From Streptomyces sp. NBC_00554 (GTDB lineage: Bacteria; Actinomycetota; Actinomycetes; Streptomycetales; Streptomycetaceae): a stretch of 64,000 bases of DNA. Positions 17,472 to 26,774 of this stretch are shown piece after piece. Positions within the stretch are counted from its first letter, which is position 1. Each line of letters starts with the position of its first letter. The notes under the pieces are model-generated. The model searched no databases. It was not told the origin of the DNA and saw only the letters and a list, made by a program, of their open reading frames with translations. The stretch is taken from contig NZ_CP107799.1 in assembly GCF_041431135.1 (NCBI RefSeq), forward strand, positions 5,270,001 through 5,334,000, written 5' to 3'. The position numbers and the translations under genes were made by a program.

Positions 17472-17571
17472 ACGCACCTCCAGGGGGCCTCACGGGGTCG
17501 AGGGCCCTGGTTCCCTGGGTACCGGCGGAATGTGACGACGTCAAGACATGCGGAGACGAGCTCACGACACG

Positions 17572-17605
17572 CGAAAGGCCCGGAGCCGAAGCTCCGGGCC
17601 TTTCG
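17572..17605 (-). terminator. Hairpin downstream of the decayed tRNA-Asp copy
   Basis: A perfect 15-bp stem (17572-17586 and 17591-17605) with a 4-nt loop. On the minus strand it follows the tRNA-Asp fragments, copying the arrangement of the intact tRNA-Asp and its own hairpin. Confidence 0.75.
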
Positions 17606-17610
17606 TTCAT

Positions 17611-17688
17611 GCGGTCCTGACGGGATTTGCTGCATCCGATTGCGGCTGCGCCGCGGGCGCGGCCTCCACCTTGACAGGGTGGCGAGCG
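17611..17688 (-). pseudogene. Decayed tRNA-Asp copy
   Basis: Two blocks identical to the intact tRNA-Asp genes at 17757 and 23283 remain: 17611-17629 (acceptor 3' strand and part of the T-arm) and 17661-17687 (variable loop, anticodon arm with GTC, part of the D-stem). The T-loop between them is replaced by unrelated GC-rich sequence, and the 5' acceptor strand is missing. It cannot fold into a tRNA. Confidence 0.8.
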
Positions 17689-17714
17689 AGGTCGGGTCGC
17701 ATGCAGGGCACGAA

Positions 17715-17749
17715 GAAGGCCCCGCATCCTTGCCGGATACGGGGCCTTC
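17715..17749 (-). terminator. Terminator after tRNA-Asp
   Basis: A 15-bp stem with one mismatch (17715-17729 with 17735-17749) and a 5-nt loop, 7 bp after the tRNA-Asp 3' end on the minus strand. Confidence 0.78.
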
Positions 17750-17756
17750 CTCACTG

Positions 17757-17831
17757 CGGTCCTGACGGGATTTGAACCCGCGGCCTCCACCTTGACAGGG
17801 TGGCGAGCACTCCAAACTGCTCCACAGGACC
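17757..17831 (-). tRNA. tRNA-Asp(GTC)
   Basis: A 75-nt cloverleaf: acceptor GGTCCTG/CAGGACC, anticodon loop CTGTCAA giving GTC (Asp) and T-loop TTCAAAT. It is the same sequence as the tRNA-Asp in the Glu-Asp-Phe cluster at 23283. Confidence 0.96.
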
Positions 17832-17926
17832 AGGTTTCACAGCCACTTGGTCTTGCGCTGGGCTGCGAAAAGAGACTGTACAGGAGGGTGGGTCCGGGGT
17901 CGAACTCACCCACCGTACATACGCCG

Positions 17927-20900
17927 TTACGGGGCCAGGGTGTCGATCGCCTTCACGATGCGCTTGTCGGAGACGGGGTACGCCGTGCCGAGCGCGTGGG
18001 CGAAGTAGCTGACGCGGAGCTCCTCGATCATCCAGCGGATGTCCAGGACCTGCTGGGGGACCGGCCGGCCCTGCGGCAGCTGCTCCAGGAGCCAGGCGTA
18101 CTCGTCCTGCATCTCGTGGACCTTCTCCATGCGGGTGGTGTCCCGCTGGACGTTCGTCGGCATCTGCTGGAGGCGCCGGTCGGCCGCGACCAGGTAGCGC
18201 ATCAGGTCCGCCAGGCGGCGCAGCCCGGTCGCGGTGACGAAGCCGGGCTTCACAAGGGCGTTCAGCTGCGTCCGTACGTCCGTGAGGTTCGTCAGGAGCG
18301 TCGGGCTCTGGATGCCCTTCAGCCGGCGCTCACAGGCCTGCCAGGCGGCAAGGACCTGCTGCACCTGCCCGACGGTGCGGACCGTCGTGTCGACGATCTC
18401 GGCGCGCACCTTGTCGTAGAGCTTCCGGTACGACTCCTCGTCCCACGCCGGGCCCCCGAAGTCCCCGATCAGCTTGTCCGCCGCCGCCATCGCGCAGTCG
18501 TCGAAGAGGGCCTGGATCGAGCCGTGCGGGTTCGCGGACAGGGCGAGCTTCTGGACGTTGGTGAGCTTGTCCGAGGCGAACTTGCCCGGGTTCACCGGGA
18601 TGTTGCGCAGGATCAGGCGCCGCGTGCCCTTCCACATCGCCTGCGCCTGCTCGGCCTCCGTGTCGAAGAGCCGTACGGAGACGGTGTCGCCGTCGTCCAC
18701 GAGCGCCGGGTACGCCTTCACCGGCTGGCCGGCCCGACGGGTCTCGAAGACGCGCGTGAGCGAGCCGATCGTCCAGTCGGTCAGGCCCTTGCGCTCCAGG
18801 GACTCCCCGCCCTCGCGCTCCGCCGTAGCCGCCGCGGCCTGTGAGATCGCCTGGCGCGCCTTCGGCTTCAGCTGGAGCTGCAGCGCCTCCAGGTCCTTGT
18901 CCTCGGCCAGCTTGCGGCGTCGTTCGTCGACGATCCGGAAGGTGATCCTCAGGTGGTCGGGGACGCGGGACCAGTCGAAGTCGTCGGCGCTCACCGGCAC
19001 ACCGACCATGCGCTTCAGCTCGCGCGCCATCGTCATCGGCAGCGGCTCCTGGAGGGGCACGGCCCGCTCCAGGAACTTCGTCGCATAGTTCGGCGCGGGC
19101 ACGTAATGGCGGCGGATCGGCTTCGGGAGGGAGCGGATGAGCTCGGTGACGACCTCTTCCCTCAGCCCCGGGATCTGCCAGTCGAAGCCCTCGTCCGTGA
19201 CCTGGTTCAGGACGTGCAGCGGGATGTGGACGGTGACGCCGTCCGCGTCCGCGCCCGGCTCGAACTGGTAGGTGACACGGAACTTGAGCGGGCCCTGGCG
19301 CCACGAGTCGGGGTAGTCGTCCTTGCTGACGTCCCCGGCCCGCTCGTTGATGAGCATCGACCGCTCGAAGTCGAGGAGTTCGGGCTCCTCGTGCCGCTGG
19401 TGCTTCCACCAGGAGTCGAAGTGCGCCCCGGATACGACGTGTTCGGGCACCCGCTGGTCGTAGAAGTCGAAGAGCGTCTCGTCGTCGACGAGGATGTCGC
19501 GGCGCCGCGCCCGGTGCTCCAACTCCTCGACCTCGGTGAGGAGTCGGCGGTTGTCCGCGAAGAACTTGTGGTGCGTACGCCAGTCGCCCTCGACGAGCGC
19601 GTTGCGGATGAAAAGCTCACGGCTGGCTTCCGGGTCGATCCGCCCGTAGTTGACCTTGCGCTGGGCGATGATCGGTACGCCGTACAGCGTGACCTTCTCG
19701 TACGCCATCACCGCGGCCTGGTCCTTCTCCCAGTGCGGCTCGCTGTACGTGTGCTTGAGGAGATGGCCGGCGAGCGGCTCGACCCACTCGGGCTCGATCT
19801 TGGCGTTGACGCGGGCCCAGAGACGGGAGGTCTCCACGAGCTCGGCGGACATCACGAACCGCGGGGGCTTCTTGAACAGGGCCGAACCCGGGAAGATCGC
19901 GAACTTCGCGCTGCGGGCGCCCAGATACTCGTTCTTGCCCGTGCTCCTCGCGCCTTCCCCCGCGGCCTCCTTCACGTCTTTCATGCCGATGTGGGAGAGG
20001 AGACCGGCGAGCAGCGAGACATGGACGCTGTGCTCGGCGGCGTCGTCCTCGTTCGGATGGATGCCCAGCTGCTTGGCGACCGTGCGGAGCTGGGTGTAGA
20101 TGTCCTGCCATTCGCGGATGCGCAGGAAGTTCAGGTACTCCTGCTTGCACATCCGGCGGAACGCGGACGAGCCCCGCTCCTTCTGCTGCTCACGGACGTA
20201 CCGCCACAGGTTCAGATACGCGAGGAAGTCGGACGTCTCGTCCTTGAACCGGGCGTGCTGCTGGTCCGCCTGCGCCTGCTTCTCGGCCGGGCGCTCGCGC
20301 GGGTCCTGGATGGACAGCGCGGCCGCGATCACCATGACCTCGCGCACACAGCCGTTCTTGTCGGCCTCCAGGACCATCCGGGCGAGCCGGGGGTCGACGG
20401 GCAGCTGGGCGAGCTTGCGGCCGCTCTCCGTGAGCCGCTTGCGCGGGTCCTTCTGGGCCGGGTCCAACGCGCCCAGTTCCTGGAGGAGTTGGACGCCGTC
20501 ACGGATGTTGCGGTGGTCCGGCGGGTCGATGAAGGGGAACTTCTCGATGTCGCCGAGACCGGCGGCGGTCATCTGGAGGATGACGGAGGCGAGGTTCGTA
20601 CGGAGGATCTCCGCGTCCGTGAACTCCGGGCGGGCCAGGAAGTCGTCCTCGGAGTACAGCCGGATGCAGATGCCGTCGGACGTACGGCCGCAGCGGCCCT
20701 TGCGCTGGTTGGCGCTGGCCTGCGAGACCGGCTCGATGGGCAGCCGCTGGACCTTGGTGCGGTGGCTGTATCTGGAGATACGGGCGGTGCCCGGGTCGAT
20801 GACGAACTTGATGCCCGGGACGGTGAGCGAGGTCTCGGCGACGTTCGTAGCCAGAACGATCCTGCGCCCGGTGTGCTGCTGGAACACGCGGTGCTGCTCG

Positions 20901-21895
20901 GCGTGCGACAGCCGGGCGTAGAGGGGGAGTACCTCGGTGAACCGGTAGTTCTTCTTCGTCAGCGCGTCCGCCGTGTCGCGGATCTCGCGCTCGCCCGAGA
21001 GGAAGACCAGGATGTCGCCCTTGCCCTCGCCCTGGAGCTCCTCGACGGCGTCGCAGATCGCGGTGATCTGGTCGCGGTCGGAGTCGTCCCCCTCTTCTTC
21101 CAGGAGCGGGCGGTAGCGGACCTCGACCGGGTACGTACGGCCGCTGACCTCGACGATCGGCGCCTCGCCGAAGTGGCGGGAGAAGCGCTCGGGGTCGATG
21201 GTCGCGGAGGTGATGACGACCTTGAGGTCAGGACGCTTGGGCAGCAGCTGAGCGAGATAGCCAAGCAGGAAGTCGATGTTCAGAGACCGCTCGTGGGCCT
21301 CGTCGATGATGATCGTGTCGTACGCGCGCAGCTCGCGGTCCGTCTGGATCTCGGCCAGCAGGATGCCGTCGGTCATGAGCTTGACGAAGGTGCCGTCCGG
21401 GTTCACCTGGTCGGTGAAGCGGACCTTCCAGCCGACGGCCTCGCCCAGCGGGACGTCGAGCTCGTCCGCCACGCGCTCGGCGACGGTACGGGCGGCGATA
21501 CGGCGGGGCTGGGTGTGCCCGATCATGCCGCGGACACCACGGCCGAGTTCCATACAGATCTTGGGGATCTGGGTCGTCTTACCGGAACCGGTCTCGCCCG
21601 CGACGATGACGACCTGGTGATCACGGATGGCGGCCGCGATGTCGTCCTTCTTCTGGCTGACCGGGAGCTGCTCGGGATAGGTGATCGCGGGCACCCGAGT
21701 ACGACGCTCGGCCATCCGGGCCTCGCCCTTGGTGACCTCCGCGTCGATCTCGGCGAGCACGGCGGACCGGGCTTCGGGCTTGCGGATCTTGCGTGCGCCT
21801 TCGAGCCTGCGCCCGAGCCGGTGCGCGTCGCGCAGGGACAGCTCGGTCAGGCGGGCGGCGAGATCGCCGAGGGCGGGGGCGGGATGCGTAGACAT
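17927..21895 (-). CDS. hrpA: ATP-dependent RNA helicase HrpA (DEAH/RHA family)
   Basis: A 1322-residue DEAH-box helicase. Walker A GETGSGKT lies at residues 100-107, followed by HTQPRRIAARTVAERVADEL, IIIDEAHERSLN (DEAH), VITSATIDPERFS (motif III) and RKGRCGRTSDGICIRLY (motif VI). The helicase-associated HA2 and OB-fold regions come next, and the last ~500 residues are the DUF3418 extension typical of bacterial HrpA. HrpA acts on structured mRNA and, in other bacteria, rescues stalled ribosomes. The start is ATG 21895. It is a single gene, convergent with nothing and ending near tRNA-Asp. Confidence 0.96.
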   Translation of the reverse strand: MSTHPAPALGDLAARLTELSLRDAHRLGRRLEGARKIRKPEARSAVLAEIDAEVTKGEARMAERRTRVPAITYPEQLPVSQKKDDIAAAIRDHQVVIVAGETGSGKTTQIPKICMELGRGVRGMIGHTQPRRIAARTVAERVADELDVPLGEAVGWKVRFTDQVNPDGTFVKLMTDGILLAEIQTDRELRAYDTIIIDEAHERSLNIDFLLGYLAQLLPKRPDLKVVITSATIDPERFSRHFGEAPIVEVSGRTYPVEVRYRPLLEEEGDDSDRDQITAICDAVEELQGEGKGDILVFLSGEREIRDTADALTKKNYRFTEVLPLYARLSHAEQHRVFQQHTGRRIVLATNVAETSLTVPGIKFVIDPGTARISRYSHRTKVQRLPIEPVSQASANQRKGRCGRTSDGICIRLYSEDDFLARPEFTDAEILRTNLASVILQMTAAGLGDIEKFPFIDPPDHRNIRDGVQLLQELGALDPAQKDPRKRLTESGRKLAQLPVDPRLARMVLEADKNGCVREVMVIAAALSIQDPRERPAEKQAQADQQHARFKDETSDFLAYLNLWRYVREQQKERGSSAFRRMCKQEYLNFLRIREWQDIYTQLRTVAKQLGIHPNEDDAAEHSVHVSLLAGLLSHIGMKDVKEAAGEGARSTGKNEYLGARSAKFAIFPGSALFKKPPRFVMSAELVETSRLWARVNAKIEPEWVEPLAGHLLKHTYSEPHWEKDQAAVMAYEKVTLYGVPIIAQRKVNYGRIDPEASRELFIRNALVEGDWRTHHKFFADNRRLLTEVEELEHRARRRDILVDDETLFDFYDQRVPEHVVSGAHFDSWWKHQRHEEPELLDFERSMLINERAGDVSKDDYPDSWRQGPLKFRVTYQFEPGADADGVTVHIPLHVLNQVTDEGFDWQIPGLREEVVTELIRSLPKPIRRHYVPAPNYATKFLERAVPLQEPLPMTMARELKRMVGVPVSADDFDWSRVPDHLRITFRIVDERRRKLAEDKDLEALQLQLKPKARQAISQAAAATAEREGGESLERKGLTDWTIGSLTRVFETRRAGQPVKAYPALVDDGDTVSVRLFDTEAEQAQAMWKGTRRLILRNIPVNPGKFASDKLTNVQKLALSANPHGSIQALFDDCAMAAADKLIGDFGGPAWDEESYRKLYDKVRAEIVDTTVRTVGQVQQVLAAWQACERRLKGIQSPTLLTNLTDVRTQLNALVKPGFVTATGLRRLADLMRYLVAADRRLQQMPTNVQRDTTRMEKVHEMQDEYAWLLEQLPQGRPVPQQVLDIRWMIEELRVSYFAHALGTAYPVSDKRIVKAIDTLAP

Positions 21896-22021
21896 ACGCC
21901 GTCCAGGATCTCACCTCGGCGAAATGACTGGCGAACGCTTTTGCGTGGCGGGCGCCGACCGGGGTTGCCGCGGGTCCTTCTCGCGGAGAAATATCGCTCC
22001 CACGGCTCTAGCTTGGTCGAT

Positions 22022-23083
22022 ATGTCCGAGATGCCGCACGGTGCCCATGGCAAGCCGCCCACCCGTCGTGAACGTTGGGCGGACTTCAAGGAGTCGCCGT
22101 TCCTGCCCGCGACAGTGCTCGTGCTGATCATTTCCGCGGCGGCGGGCCTGTTCGCGGGCTCGTACACGTACTCCATGGCGAATCCGACGCCGCGTCATGT
22201 GCCGACGGCGATCGTGGGGGCGTACGACGAGGCGCGGGGCAAGGTGTTCCTCGACGGGATGGAGAAGGCGCTCGACGCCTCGCTGAAGATCCACACGTAC
22301 GACAGCAGGGCGGCGGCCGTCGAGGCGGTGAACGACCAGAAGGTCTTCGCGATCTTCGAAGTGCGGGAGCCGGGGCGGGCGGTCACCCTCGACGTCTCCG
22401 GGGCGTCCGGTGCCTCGGTCGCGGAGCTGCTGGCGGAGGCCGCGCCGGCCGTCGGCAAGGAGACGGGGGTCGCGGTCACCGTCAGGGACATCAAGCCCCT
22501 GCAGAAGGGCGACCCGCGAGGGCTGGCGATCTTCTACATCTCGCTCGCGGCCGTGGTCATCGGATTCATCGGCGCGATCCAGCTCAGCGTGCACGCGCGG
22601 GCGCTGAACCCGCTGGAGCGGATCGCGTTCACGGCCGCGTACGCCCTGTTCGGCGGGTTCGCGATCGCGGCGGTGGTGGACTGGCTCCTGGGCGCCCTGG
22701 ATCTGCCGTTCGTCGAGTCCTGGCTGATCCTCGCGTTCACCATGTTCACGTCGGGCATGGTCTTCACCATGTTCAACACCCTCTTCGGGCGCTGGGCGAT
22801 GATCCCGACCTGGGGCCTGATGGTCCTCCTCGGCAACCCGTCCTCGGGCGGCGCCGTCTCCTGGCCCCTGCTCCCGTCCGTGCTCGGCTACATCGGCCGC
22901 TGGCTGCCACCGGGCGCCTCCGTCAACGCCCAGCACACAGCCGTGTACTTCGCCGGCCACCAGCACGTGTTCCCGTTCCTGGTCCTCGCCGGGTGGGCCC
23001 TGGTGTCGTGCGCGGTCTTCTGGACGTGGCGGCATCGGCATCCCGGGGGGAGGGAGGCGGAGCCGGCGCACGCGGCGGGCTGA
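22022..23083 (+). CDS. Multi-spanning membrane protein, ABC-2/DUF3533-like
   Basis: A 353-residue protein. One N-terminal membrane segment (about residues 30-50) is followed by an extracytoplasmic domain of ~110 residues (PTAIVGAYDEARGKVFLDGMEKALD...). Five or six membrane spans follow from about residue 170, ending with a basic tail. The topology resembles YhgE/Pip and ABC-2 permease-like proteins (DUF3533). No ATPase is nearby. The ATG at 22022 has no ribosome site, and a TAGCTT block lies about 7 bp upstream, so the mRNA may be leaderless. The role is unknown. Confidence 0.75.
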   Translation: MSEMPHGAHGKPPTRRERWADFKESPFLPATVLVLIISAAAGLFAGSYTYSMANPTPRHVPTAIVGAYDEARGKVFLDGMEKALDASLKIHTYDSRAAAVEAVNDQKVFAIFEVREPGRAVTLDVSGASGASVAELLAEAAPAVGKETGVAVTVRDIKPLQKGDPRGLAIFYISLAAVVIGFIGAIQLSVHARALNPLERIAFTAAYALFGGFAIAAVVDWLLGALDLPFVESWLILAFTMFTSGMVFTMFNTLFGRWAMIPTWGLMVLLGNPSSGGAVSWPLLPSVLGYIGRWLPPGASVNAQHTAVYFAGHQHVFPFLVLAGWALVSCAVFWTWRHRHPGGREAEPAHAAG

Positions 23084-23145
23084 CGGGCAAGGGCCGACGG
23101 GCAGGGGCTGACGGGCGTGGGCTCCTCATGCAACTTCCCATACGA

Positions 23146-23177
23146 CGAAGACCCCGTCCGTATGGACGGGGTCTTCG
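23146..23177 (-). terminator. Terminator of the tRNA-Glu-Asp-Phe operon
   Basis: A perfect 14-bp inverted repeat (23146-23159 and 23164-23177) with a 4-nt loop, 8 bp beyond tRNA-Phe on the minus strand. It may also end the opposing membrane-protein transcript. Confidence 0.82.
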
Positions 23178-23184
23178 GGGGTTG

Positions 23185-23258
23185 TGGCTGGGGCCGGGGT
23201 CGAACCGGCGACCTATCGCTTTTCAGGCGATCGCTCGTACCAACTGAGCTACCCAGCC
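23185..23258 (-). tRNA. tRNA-Phe(GAA)
   Basis: A 74-nt cloverleaf: acceptor GGCTGGG/CCCAGCC, anticodon loop CTGAAAA giving GAA (Phe) and T-arm GCCGG-TTCGACC-CCGGC. It is the last gene of the three-tRNA unit. Confidence 0.96.
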
Positions 23259-23282
23259 ACGAAGTTCCTCGCGGAACTTCAG

Positions 23283-23357
23283 CGGTCCTGACGGGATTTG
23301 AACCCGCGGCCTCCACCTTGACAGGGTGGCGAGCACTCCAAACTGCTCCACAGGACC
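23283..23357 (-). tRNA. tRNA-Asp(GTC)
   Basis: 75 nt with the same sequence as the tRNA-Asp at 17757-17831. It is the middle gene of the Glu-Asp-Phe unit, 24 bp before tRNA-Phe. Confidence 0.96.
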
Positions 23358-23406
23358 AAGCTGCTGTGCGCGACATGCGTAAAACAGTGTCGCACACGGT
23401 ATTACG

Positions 23407-23479
23407 TGCCCCCAACGGGATTCGAACCCGTGCTACCGCCTTGAAAGGGCGGCGTCCTAGGCCGCTAGACGATGAGGGC
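23407..23479 (-). tRNA. tRNA-Glu(TTC)
   Basis: A 73-nt cloverleaf: acceptor GCCCTCA/TGGGGGC with one G-U pair, anticodon loop CTTTCAA giving TTC (Glu) and T-loop TTCGAAT. It is the first gene of the unit, about 45 bp after a good promoter. Confidence 0.96.
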
Positions 23480-23523
23480 TATCGGCCCGCCTGGGCGCTT
23501 CTCAGCGCGTCGGGGACGTGAGA

Positions 23524-23553
23524 AGCATATGGGATGGCGGGAGGTATCGCCAA
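23524..23553 (-). promoter_or_regulatory. Promoter of the tRNA-Glu-Asp-Phe operon
   Basis: On the minus strand -35 TTGGCG (23553-23548) and -10 TATGCT (23529-23524) are 18 bp apart, close to the major vegetative sigma consensus. Transcription would start about 40 bp before tRNA-Glu. Confidence 0.65.
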
Positions 23554-23559
23554 AACGGT

Positions 23560-25233
23560 TTAGGGGGTGCCCGCGGAGGGCGTGGGAGAGGGGGTTGGGG
23601 ACGGTGTGGGTGGGGGCGTGGAGGACGACGGCGTGGGTGAGGGAGTGGGGGACTGGGTGGGGGACTGGACGGCGCCCGGTTTGTTTTCCTCGGGGAGGTG
23701 GCGGCTCACCTCGGCCGTTGTCAGGCCCAGGCCGCCGAGCTTGATCTCGTCCCAGGCCTGGAGTCGGCGGGTGTCGCGGTCGAGGTAGAGGACCGAGGCC
23801 TCGATGGGGTCGGGGTACTTGCCCTCCAGGGCACGCAGACCGCTGCCGCCCGTCGAGCCTTCGATGCGGAGGCGGGTGCCGCCCTTCATGACCTCCATCT
23901 CCTGGTGGTGCAGATGCCCCGCCAGGACCAGCGGCACTTCCCCGTCCGTCTGACGGGCCGCCTCCGGTTCGTGGGCGACGGCGATGTCGACGGGCGTACC
24001 CGCCACCCGCTGGTCGCGCAGCACCGACGCAAGCAGCGCGCCCGCCTCCTGCTGCGCCTGGCCGCCCTCCGGGTCGGCCGACCGGTCGGGGGTGAACTGC
24101 GGGTCGCCGATGCCCGCGAAACGCAGGCCCGCGACCGTGACCGCCCGGCCCTCGTCCAGGACGCGCACGTTCTTGATCTTTTCGAGGTAGCTCTGGGTGA
24201 GGAGGGAGTCGTGGTTGCCCCGGACCCAGACGTACGGCGCTCCCAGGTCCGCGATCGGATCCAGGAAGCCGTTCTCGGCCGCCGTGCCGTGGTCCATCGT
24301 GTCGCCGGAGTCGACGATCACATTGATGTCGTACTGCTCGACGAGCGACGCGATGATCTTCCAGCTCGCCGGGTTGAGGTGGATGTCGGAGACGTGCAGG
24401 ACCCGGATGGTGGTCGGGTCCGGCTCGTAGCCGGGGAGCGTGGAGGTGACGTCGTACAGCTTCGTCACGTTCGTCACCAGGCGCGCCAACTCCTTCTGGT
24501 AGACGTCGAATTCGCTGACGATGCTGCGGGCGTTGCCGACGAGGGAGGGTGCGGAGGAGAGGAGTCCGGAGAACTTCGGTTCCAGGACCGAGTTGGGGTT
24601 CCAGGTGGCGAAGGCCGTCCCGCCGCAGGCGGCGAGGAGGGTGAGGGCCAGGCCGCCCGCCGCGAGGGCCCGGCGGGGCCGGCGGTAGACCGCGAGACCG
24701 AGCGCGGTGGCGCCGGAGACGACGGCCACGCAGGACCGTACGGCCAGGTCGAGCGTGCCGTGCTCCACGTCCTGCGCGACCTCCTCCTGGAGACCGGAGA
24801 GCCGCTCGGGGTGATCGACCAGCGCCTGCGAGCGCACCGGGTCGAGCCGGTCCACGTCCACGTCGAGCCGCAGCGGGGCCTGGTGGCTGCGCAGCTCCAG
24901 CGCGCCGAGCGGGGCCACGTTGATCTTCGTGCCGCCGTCGAGGGAGGGCCGCAGGGTCATGGTGGTGTCCATGGGGCCGACCGGCACGCGTACGTTGCCC
25001 ACGATCAGCAGCCCCAGCCAGGCGCCGAGCAGTACGACGGTCATGAGGCCGAGGACTCGGGCGTACGGGTGGGGCTGGTCGACGAGTTCGGTCGCCGGGT
25101 GGGGGCGGCGGGCGCGGTAGCGGCGGGTGAGTGCGAGGGCTCGGGGGGCCGTCCGGAGACTCCGGGCGCGGTTCCGTCGAGTCCTTCGTATGCGGTGCAG
25201 GGCGGTGGTCACGGCAGCGAGGACGCGGGCCAT
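23560..25233 (-). CDS. Membrane-anchored metallophosphoesterase
   Basis: A protein of about 557 residues. A basic N-terminal stretch is followed by a membrane segment (VLGLMTVVLLGAWLGLLIVG), a ~90-residue extracytoplasmic part and a second hydrophobic pair. A calcineurin-like domain follows with VSDIHLNP, VDSGDTMDHG, WVRGNHDS and VLAGHLHHQE, all metal ligands present. The C-terminal ~45 residues are a Ser/Pro/Thr repeat tail. The substrate is unknown. The start is uncertain: ATG 25233 is chosen because sequence upstream to 25362 is low-complexity, but its ribosome site is weak. Confidence 0.85.
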   Translation of the reverse strand: MARVLAAVTTALHRIRRTRRNRARSLRTAPRALALTRRYRARRPHPATELVDQPHPYARVLGLMTVVLLGAWLGLLIVGNVRVPVGPMDTTMTLRPSLDGGTKINVAPLGALELRSHQAPLRLDVDVDRLDPVRSQALVDHPERLSGLQEEVAQDVEHGTLDLAVRSCVAVVSGATALGLAVYRRPRRALAAGGLALTLLAACGGTAFATWNPNSVLEPKFSGLLSSAPSLVGNARSIVSEFDVYQKELARLVTNVTKLYDVTSTLPGYEPDPTTIRVLHVSDIHLNPASWKIIASLVEQYDINVIVDSGDTMDHGTAAENGFLDPIADLGAPYVWVRGNHDSLLTQSYLEKIKNVRVLDEGRAVTVAGLRFAGIGDPQFTPDRSADPEGGQAQQEAGALLASVLRDQRVAGTPVDIAVAHEPEAARQTDGEVPLVLAGHLHHQEMEVMKGGTRLRIEGSTGGSGLRALEGKYPDPIEASVLYLDRDTRRLQAWDEIKLGGLGLTTAEVSRHLPEENKPGAVQSPTQSPTPSPTPSSSTPPPTPSPTPSPTPSAGTP

Positions 25234-25441
25234 TGGTCCCGTATGCCCAGTGTGGGCGTGGGTATGCGGCGCCGCCCCGGCTCTCGTACGGGGGCGTCCG
25301 CGACTCTCGTAGCGGGGCTTCGTACCGTGAAATGGCCGTGTGCACGAGATTCCGTCGTACACCTCTTCGGAAGGCCTTCGGCTGATCGGGTGAGCGGCCC
25401 GTAGGGCTTGCTGCTAGCCCGCGGTCCCGGCGTCCCTGAGA

Positions 25442-25792
25442 TCAGCCCCAGCCCAGCTCATGAAGCCGCTCGTCATCGATCCCGAAGTGGTGGGCAATCT
25501 CGTGGATCACGGTCACGGCGACCTCGTGCACGACCTCGTCCGGGGTCTTGCACATCCGCAGTGTGGGGCCCATGTAGATCGAAATGCGGTCCGGGAGCAC
25601 GCCCGCGTACCACTCGCCACGGTCCGTGAGCGGGGTGCCCTCGTAGAGGCCCAGCAGCTCGGGGTCGTCGGCTGGAGGCTCGTCCTCGACGAACACGGCG
25701 ACGTTGTCCATGACCCGGGTCAGCTCGGGCGGGATCTGGTCGAGGGCTTGGCTTACGAGCTCTTCGAAGGCTTCGCGCGTCATTTCCAGCAC
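25442..25792 (-). CDS. Metallopeptidase family protein (minimal zincin, HExxH)
   Basis: A 116-residue protein of the small actinobacterial zinc-metallopeptidase family. The central region GEWYAGVLPDRISIYMGPTLRMC leads to the zinc motif VIHEIAHHFGIDDERL near residues 95-110, with both His and the catalytic Glu present. The function is not established. The start is GTG 25792 or ATG 25783 (Met4); neither has a strong ribosome site. A decayed second copy of its 3' end lies 1.3 kb away in the opposite orientation (26775-26851), so this locus has been rearranged. Confidence 0.85.
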   Translation of the reverse strand: MLEMTREAFEELVSQALDQIPPELTRVMDNVAVFVEDEPPADDPELLGLYEGTPLTDRGEWYAGVLPDRISIYMGPTLRMCKTPDEVVHEVAVTVIHEIAHHFGIDDERLHELGWG

Positions 25793-25840
25793 TAGGCCAT
25801 TGTCCGGGACGATCGCTCTAGTGGGTGCGGTTCAGTCGGC

Positions 25841-26731
25841 GAACTGGCCCGCTACCGCAGGCCCGGGGGCAGCTTCGTTTCGGTGAACGTGGGTTATGCC
25901 CCCCACAGCGCCGATGACGTCGCCGGTCTGATCGCAAGCTGGCGGGAGCGGATCGCGACGGATGACCGTTTGCGGCCGGCTGTGAGCGTCGACGACGTCG
26001 AAGCCGCTGGTCGTGCCTGTGACGTGGCAGTGGCCTTCGACCTGGAGGATTCCGGTCCGCTCGATGGGCAGTTGGACCGAGTGCGCCACTTCTACGATCT
26101 CGGCGTCCGCACGATGCTGCCGAGCTACAACAACCGCAACGCGGCCGGCGGCGGCTGCCTGGACGAAGTCGACGATGGCCTCACCGCCTACGGCCGTGCG
26201 CTGATACGGGAGATGAACACCGTCGGCATGGTGGCGGACGGATCCCACTGCGGCGCCCGTACCGGGCTGGACATGTGCGAGGTTTCCGAGCAGCCGATGA
26301 TCTACAGCCACTCCTGCATGCGCTCGGTGTGGGACCACCCCCGCAACATCACCGACGAACAGGCCAAGGAGTGCGCCGCCACGGGCGGAGTCATCGGCAT
26401 CACCGGTGTCGGAATCTTCCTCGGCCCCAACGACGCCACCATCGACGCACTCGTACGGCACATCGACTACGCCGTCGACCTCGTCGGTCCGGAACACGTC
26501 GGAGTGTCGACCGACTACCCGTTCGACCACGAGGACTTCAACGCGATGCTCGAACAGAGTCCGGAGCTGTTCCCCGACTGCTACACCCGCTGGGGGCCGA
26601 TCAACTTCATGCCCCCGGTGGGCCTGCTGACCGTCGAAGACGCACTTCTTGCCCGGGGATACCCCGACAATGCCGTCGCCGCGATCCTTGGCGGCAACTT
26701 CCGCCGCGTCGCCGAACTGGTGTGGCAGTAG
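25841..26731 (+). pseudogene. N-terminally truncated membrane dipeptidase (peptidase M19) remnant
   Basis: Homology to M19 dipeptidases starts abruptly (ARYRRPGGSFVSVNVGYAPHS) and then runs to a normal C-terminus. Metal and active-site residues of the C-terminal part are recognisable: VADGSHCG, MIYSHSCMRS and VSTDYPFDHEDF. The N-terminal ~50-70 residues with the HxD zinc ligands are absent. An in-frame stop at 25793-25795 closes the frame upstream, and no repair is seen in other frames. The best available start is GTG 25883 (282 residues), which falls inside the domain. I therefore call it a 5'-deleted gene, although a shortened protein could still be made. Confidence 0.75.
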
Positions 26732-26774
26732 CTCGACCAGCAGCCGGTGTCAGTTCTCATCGACATTTCCTGAC

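Noticed and set aside
18953..23083. A long + strand frame across hrpA joined to the membrane protein
   Set aside because: Its first 1020 codons are antisense to hrpA with Val/Asp/Leu/Arg-rich shadow composition; only the part from 22022 is a real gene.
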